NCBI GenBank assembly: GCA_937894585.1 | Contig: CALBGO010000048.1 | Location: forward strand, 1 to 17,059 | Direction: 5' to 3' | Source of the DNA: an uncultured Eubacterium sp. | GTDB taxonomy: Bacteria; Bacillota; Clostridia; Peptostreptococcales; Anaerovoracaceae | DNA: 17,059 nucleotides | Part shown: positions 15,845-17,059 of the stretch, piece after piece | How positions within the stretch are numbered: the first letter of the stretch is position 1 | Layout of the letters: each line of letters begins with the position of its first letter | Translations under genes and position numbers: made by a program | Notes under the pieces: model-generated | The model's input: only the letters and a program-made list of their open reading frames with translations | Told to the model about the DNA's origin: nothing | Database searches by the model: none

Positions 15845-15869
15845 CAAAATAACCGCAAATCATATACTA
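15841..15869 (+). promoter_or_regulatory. Sigma-K-like sporulation promoter of the Cys-rich gene
   Basis: CATATACTA (15861-15869) fits the sigma-K -10 consensus CATAnnnTA. AACA (15841-15844) lies 16 bases upstream, fitting the sigma-K -35 (AC flanked by A or C). The -10 is also close to sigma-E, but no sigma-E -35 is present. A start near 15876 gives a ~30-base leader carrying GAAGGAGG. The consensus is from memory of Bacillus data. Confidence 0.5.
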
Positions 15870-15906
15870 ATCAAGAAAGATTATGTAACCTTGAAGGAGG
15901 TATTTT

Positions 15907-16956
15907 ATGAGTTGCTTTGGAAATAGAGTAACATCTGACATCTATCAGAACTGCTGCTGTACCGACAGCCTCTGTGAGTTCGACGGCGATATGAGCTGCG
16001 TATCGTCTGCGCCTTTGTATGTACAGCAAGTATTCGATGCGGTAAAATTCAATCTGCAGGGAATGAAAACCTTTAACGAACATTCGTTCTCTCCGTGTAT
16101 TCCTCCGGGACACCGCATAAAAAGGGTCATCGATATCAGATGCAGACGGGTATTCAATCCGGAAAATGTAGATGACTGCAGAAATCTCACACTGGAGGTA
16201 GACACAAGTATTTCAGGAGCTTCTTTCCTGAAGGACTGCAAAGGCGATTACCTCAGTGTAATCGGCGCCGACGGTACATATTCGGAAAGAATTATGTATG
16301 CGGAAACTTCCGACTGCGATGAAAAAGGCATGGGAACACCTGTTTTCGGTACGCAGTGTGTCAGCATATACGGCAATGTGGTGATAGAGCTGGATCTGCT
16401 GCTGTGCGATAACTGCGGCAATGAAACATGCTTTACAATCGGTACGGAAGTATGTATTGCAGACTGTGAACACCCTATGGTCCTCACCAATTTCTTTGAA
16501 ATCTGTATGCCTTCTGCCATCGACACTGCATTTCTGCCACGGTTTACCGAATTCTGCAATTCTGCATGTGAAGCCCGCCTTGCAACCAACAACTGCGGCA
16601 GAGACCTGAGTGTGAACTGCTGCGGTGAAGTCACAGGCAATCTGATTGTCGCCATCTGTCTGACCTGCGAAAAGAAAATTGTCGTACCGGTTCAGCTCTG
16701 CGTGCTGACCACAGGTTATGTCGATGCACCGCTCCAGCAGAATGCTGTCTGCACAACCTTCCCGAGTCTTTTCCCGGGTCCCGTTAAAGAATGTGAAAAA
16801 GAACATAAGAAAAACTGTGCGTGTGAAGAGGAAAAATCCTGCTTAAGCGATGACTGCTGCAATCCGTGTGAACCTGCAGAACCCTGCGATCCCTGCGGAG
16901 GCCGCGACTGCTGCAATCCGTGCGAACCGCCGAAGAGACCGCAGCCAAGAAGGTAG
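15907..16956 (+). CDS. Cysteine-rich protein, candidate spore coat/exosporium component
   Basis: A 349-aa protein with about 39 cysteines (11%) and no signal peptide or membrane segment. The N-terminal 35 residues include a CCC run. A middle region starting at APLYVQQVFDAVKFNLQG and containing NLTLEV, GTPVFGTQCVSIYGNVVIELDLLLC and CFTIGTEVCIA looks like a beta-rich domain of the kind seen in clostridial hypothetical spore-associated proteins. It ends with a Cys/Pro/Glu tail holding two DCCNPCEP repeats and PKRPQPRR. GAAGGAGG lies six bases before the ATG, which fixes the start. The upstream sigma-K-like promoter suggests synthesis in the mother cell late in sporulation, where disulfides could cross-link it into the coat. 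It is not similar in detail to CdeC or CdeM as I recall them. The location is inference; metal binding is an alternative. Confidence 0.75.
   Translation: MSCFGNRVTSDIYQNCCCTDSLCEFDGDMSCVSSAPLYVQQVFDAVKFNLQGMKTFNEHSFSPCIPPGHRIKRVIDIRCRRVFNPENVDDCRNLTLEVDTSISGASFLKDCKGDYLSVIGADGTYSERIMYAETSDCDEKGMGTPVFGTQCVSIYGNVVIELDLLLCDNCGNETCFTIGTEVCIADCEHPMVLTNFFEICMPSAIDTAFLPRFTEFCNSACEARLATNNCGRDLSVNCCGEVTGNLIVAICLTCEKKIVVPVQLCVLTTGYVDAPLQQNAVCTTFPSLFPGPVKECEKEHKKNCACEEEKSCLSDDCCNPCEPAEPCDPCGGRDCCNPCEPPKRPQPRR
16852..16929 (+). repeat. Imperfect 24-bp direct repeat in the Cys-rich tail
   Basis: Copies at 16852-16875 and 16906-16929 differ at two third-codon positions and both encode DCCNPCEP. A shorter EPCDPC unit lies between them. 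The tail has probably grown by unit duplication and may vary in copy number between strains. Confidence 0.7.
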
Positions 16957-16972
16957 ACAAAAAGATTGGCAA

Positions 16973-16991
16973 AGCATTTTAGAAAAATGCT
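16973..16991. repeat. Hairpin after the Cys-rich gene
   Basis: AGCATTTT pairs perfectly with AAAATGCT around the loop AGA, 17 bases past the stop codon. No T tract follows on the plus strand, so it is at best a weak or remodelled terminator. It lies 19 bases from the group II intron junction. Confidence 0.45.
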
Positions 16992-17009
16992 GAAATGATA
17001 CTCAGAAAA

Positions 17010-17059
17010 ATCGAGTAGGGGCTAACAAGTAGCCCCTCTCACACCACCGTACGTGCCGT
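17010..17059 (-). mobile_element. 3' end of a group II intron (part of domain V and all of domain VI), cut by the window edge
   Basis: Read on the minus strand, GCACGTACGGTGGTGTGAGA is the 3' half of a domain V hairpin plus its linker. Domain VI follows: GAG (17038-17040) pairs with CTC (17013-17015), AGGGGCTA (17030-17037) pairs with TAGCCCCT (17017-17024), and a single unpaired A (17016) is the branch point, seven bases from the 3' end. The intron would end ...CTCGAT at 17010. The body and any reverse transcriptase gene lie beyond the right edge. The domain V 3' half resembles bacterial class C (IIC) introns as I recall them. The 3' flank begins TTTTCTGAG, which fits IIC insertion into the T tract of a terminator. 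Confidence 0.8.

Noticed and set aside
16213..16806. Minus-strand open frames of 197 and 135 codons opposite the Cys-rich gene
   Set aside because: The plus-strand frame has a perfect Shine-Dalgarno, a promoter and repeat units that make sense as protein. The minus frames have none of these.

Overview
The window looks like chromosomal DNA from an anaerobic, endospore-forming member of the Clostridia. The evidence is a fused 2-hydroxyacyl-CoA dehydratase activase, a Firmicutes-type dgt/dnaG/rpoD/trmK/nif3 cluster, strong AGGAGG-type ribosome binding sites, and a very cysteine-rich protein behind a promoter that fits the late mother-cell sporulation sigma factor. A closer taxonomic placement cannot be read from the sequence.

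Layout, left to right. (1) A perfect palindrome at 5-30, then a 1410-aa activase/dehydratase fusion on the minus strand (70-4302) with its own promoter. (2) A plus-strand YkgJ-like Cys-cluster protein (4555-5124), ending at a shared bidirectional terminator that faces a minus-strand MATE exporter (5206-6594). (3) rnpB, the RNase P RNA (about 6642-6993, minus), just upstream of the exporter, with a tandem 10-bp repeat upstream of its promoter. (4) A minus-strand macromolecular-synthesis block read right to left: 97-aa membrane protein, M16 peptidase, dut, dgt, terminator, manganese-catalase-family gene with its own promoter, dnaG, rpoD, trmK, nif3. (5) A divergent plus-strand gene (15907-16956) for a 349-aa protein with about 39 cysteines. 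(6) At the right edge, the 3' end of a group II intron on the minus strand (17010-17059 and beyond), cut by the window boundary.

How the genes fit together. dut, dgt, dnaG and rpoD link nucleotide-pool control, priming and housekeeping transcription. trmK, nif3 and rnpB add tRNA modification, a metal-binding housekeeping protein and tRNA 5' processing. The manganese catalase splits the usual dgt-dnaG pair and carries its own control signals. The Cys-rich protein is the best candidate for something undescribed: its promoter and composition point to a disulfide-cross-linked spore surface layer. The intron fragment right after it is the clearest mobile element.

Two start codons were moved from the longest open frame. 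dnaG is placed at 11747, which puts the zinc ligands at the E. coli positions. The catalase is placed at 12591, because the longer frame starts at a TTG touching the Shine-Dalgarno sequence. No tRNA, CRISPR array, IS transposase or prophage gene was seen.
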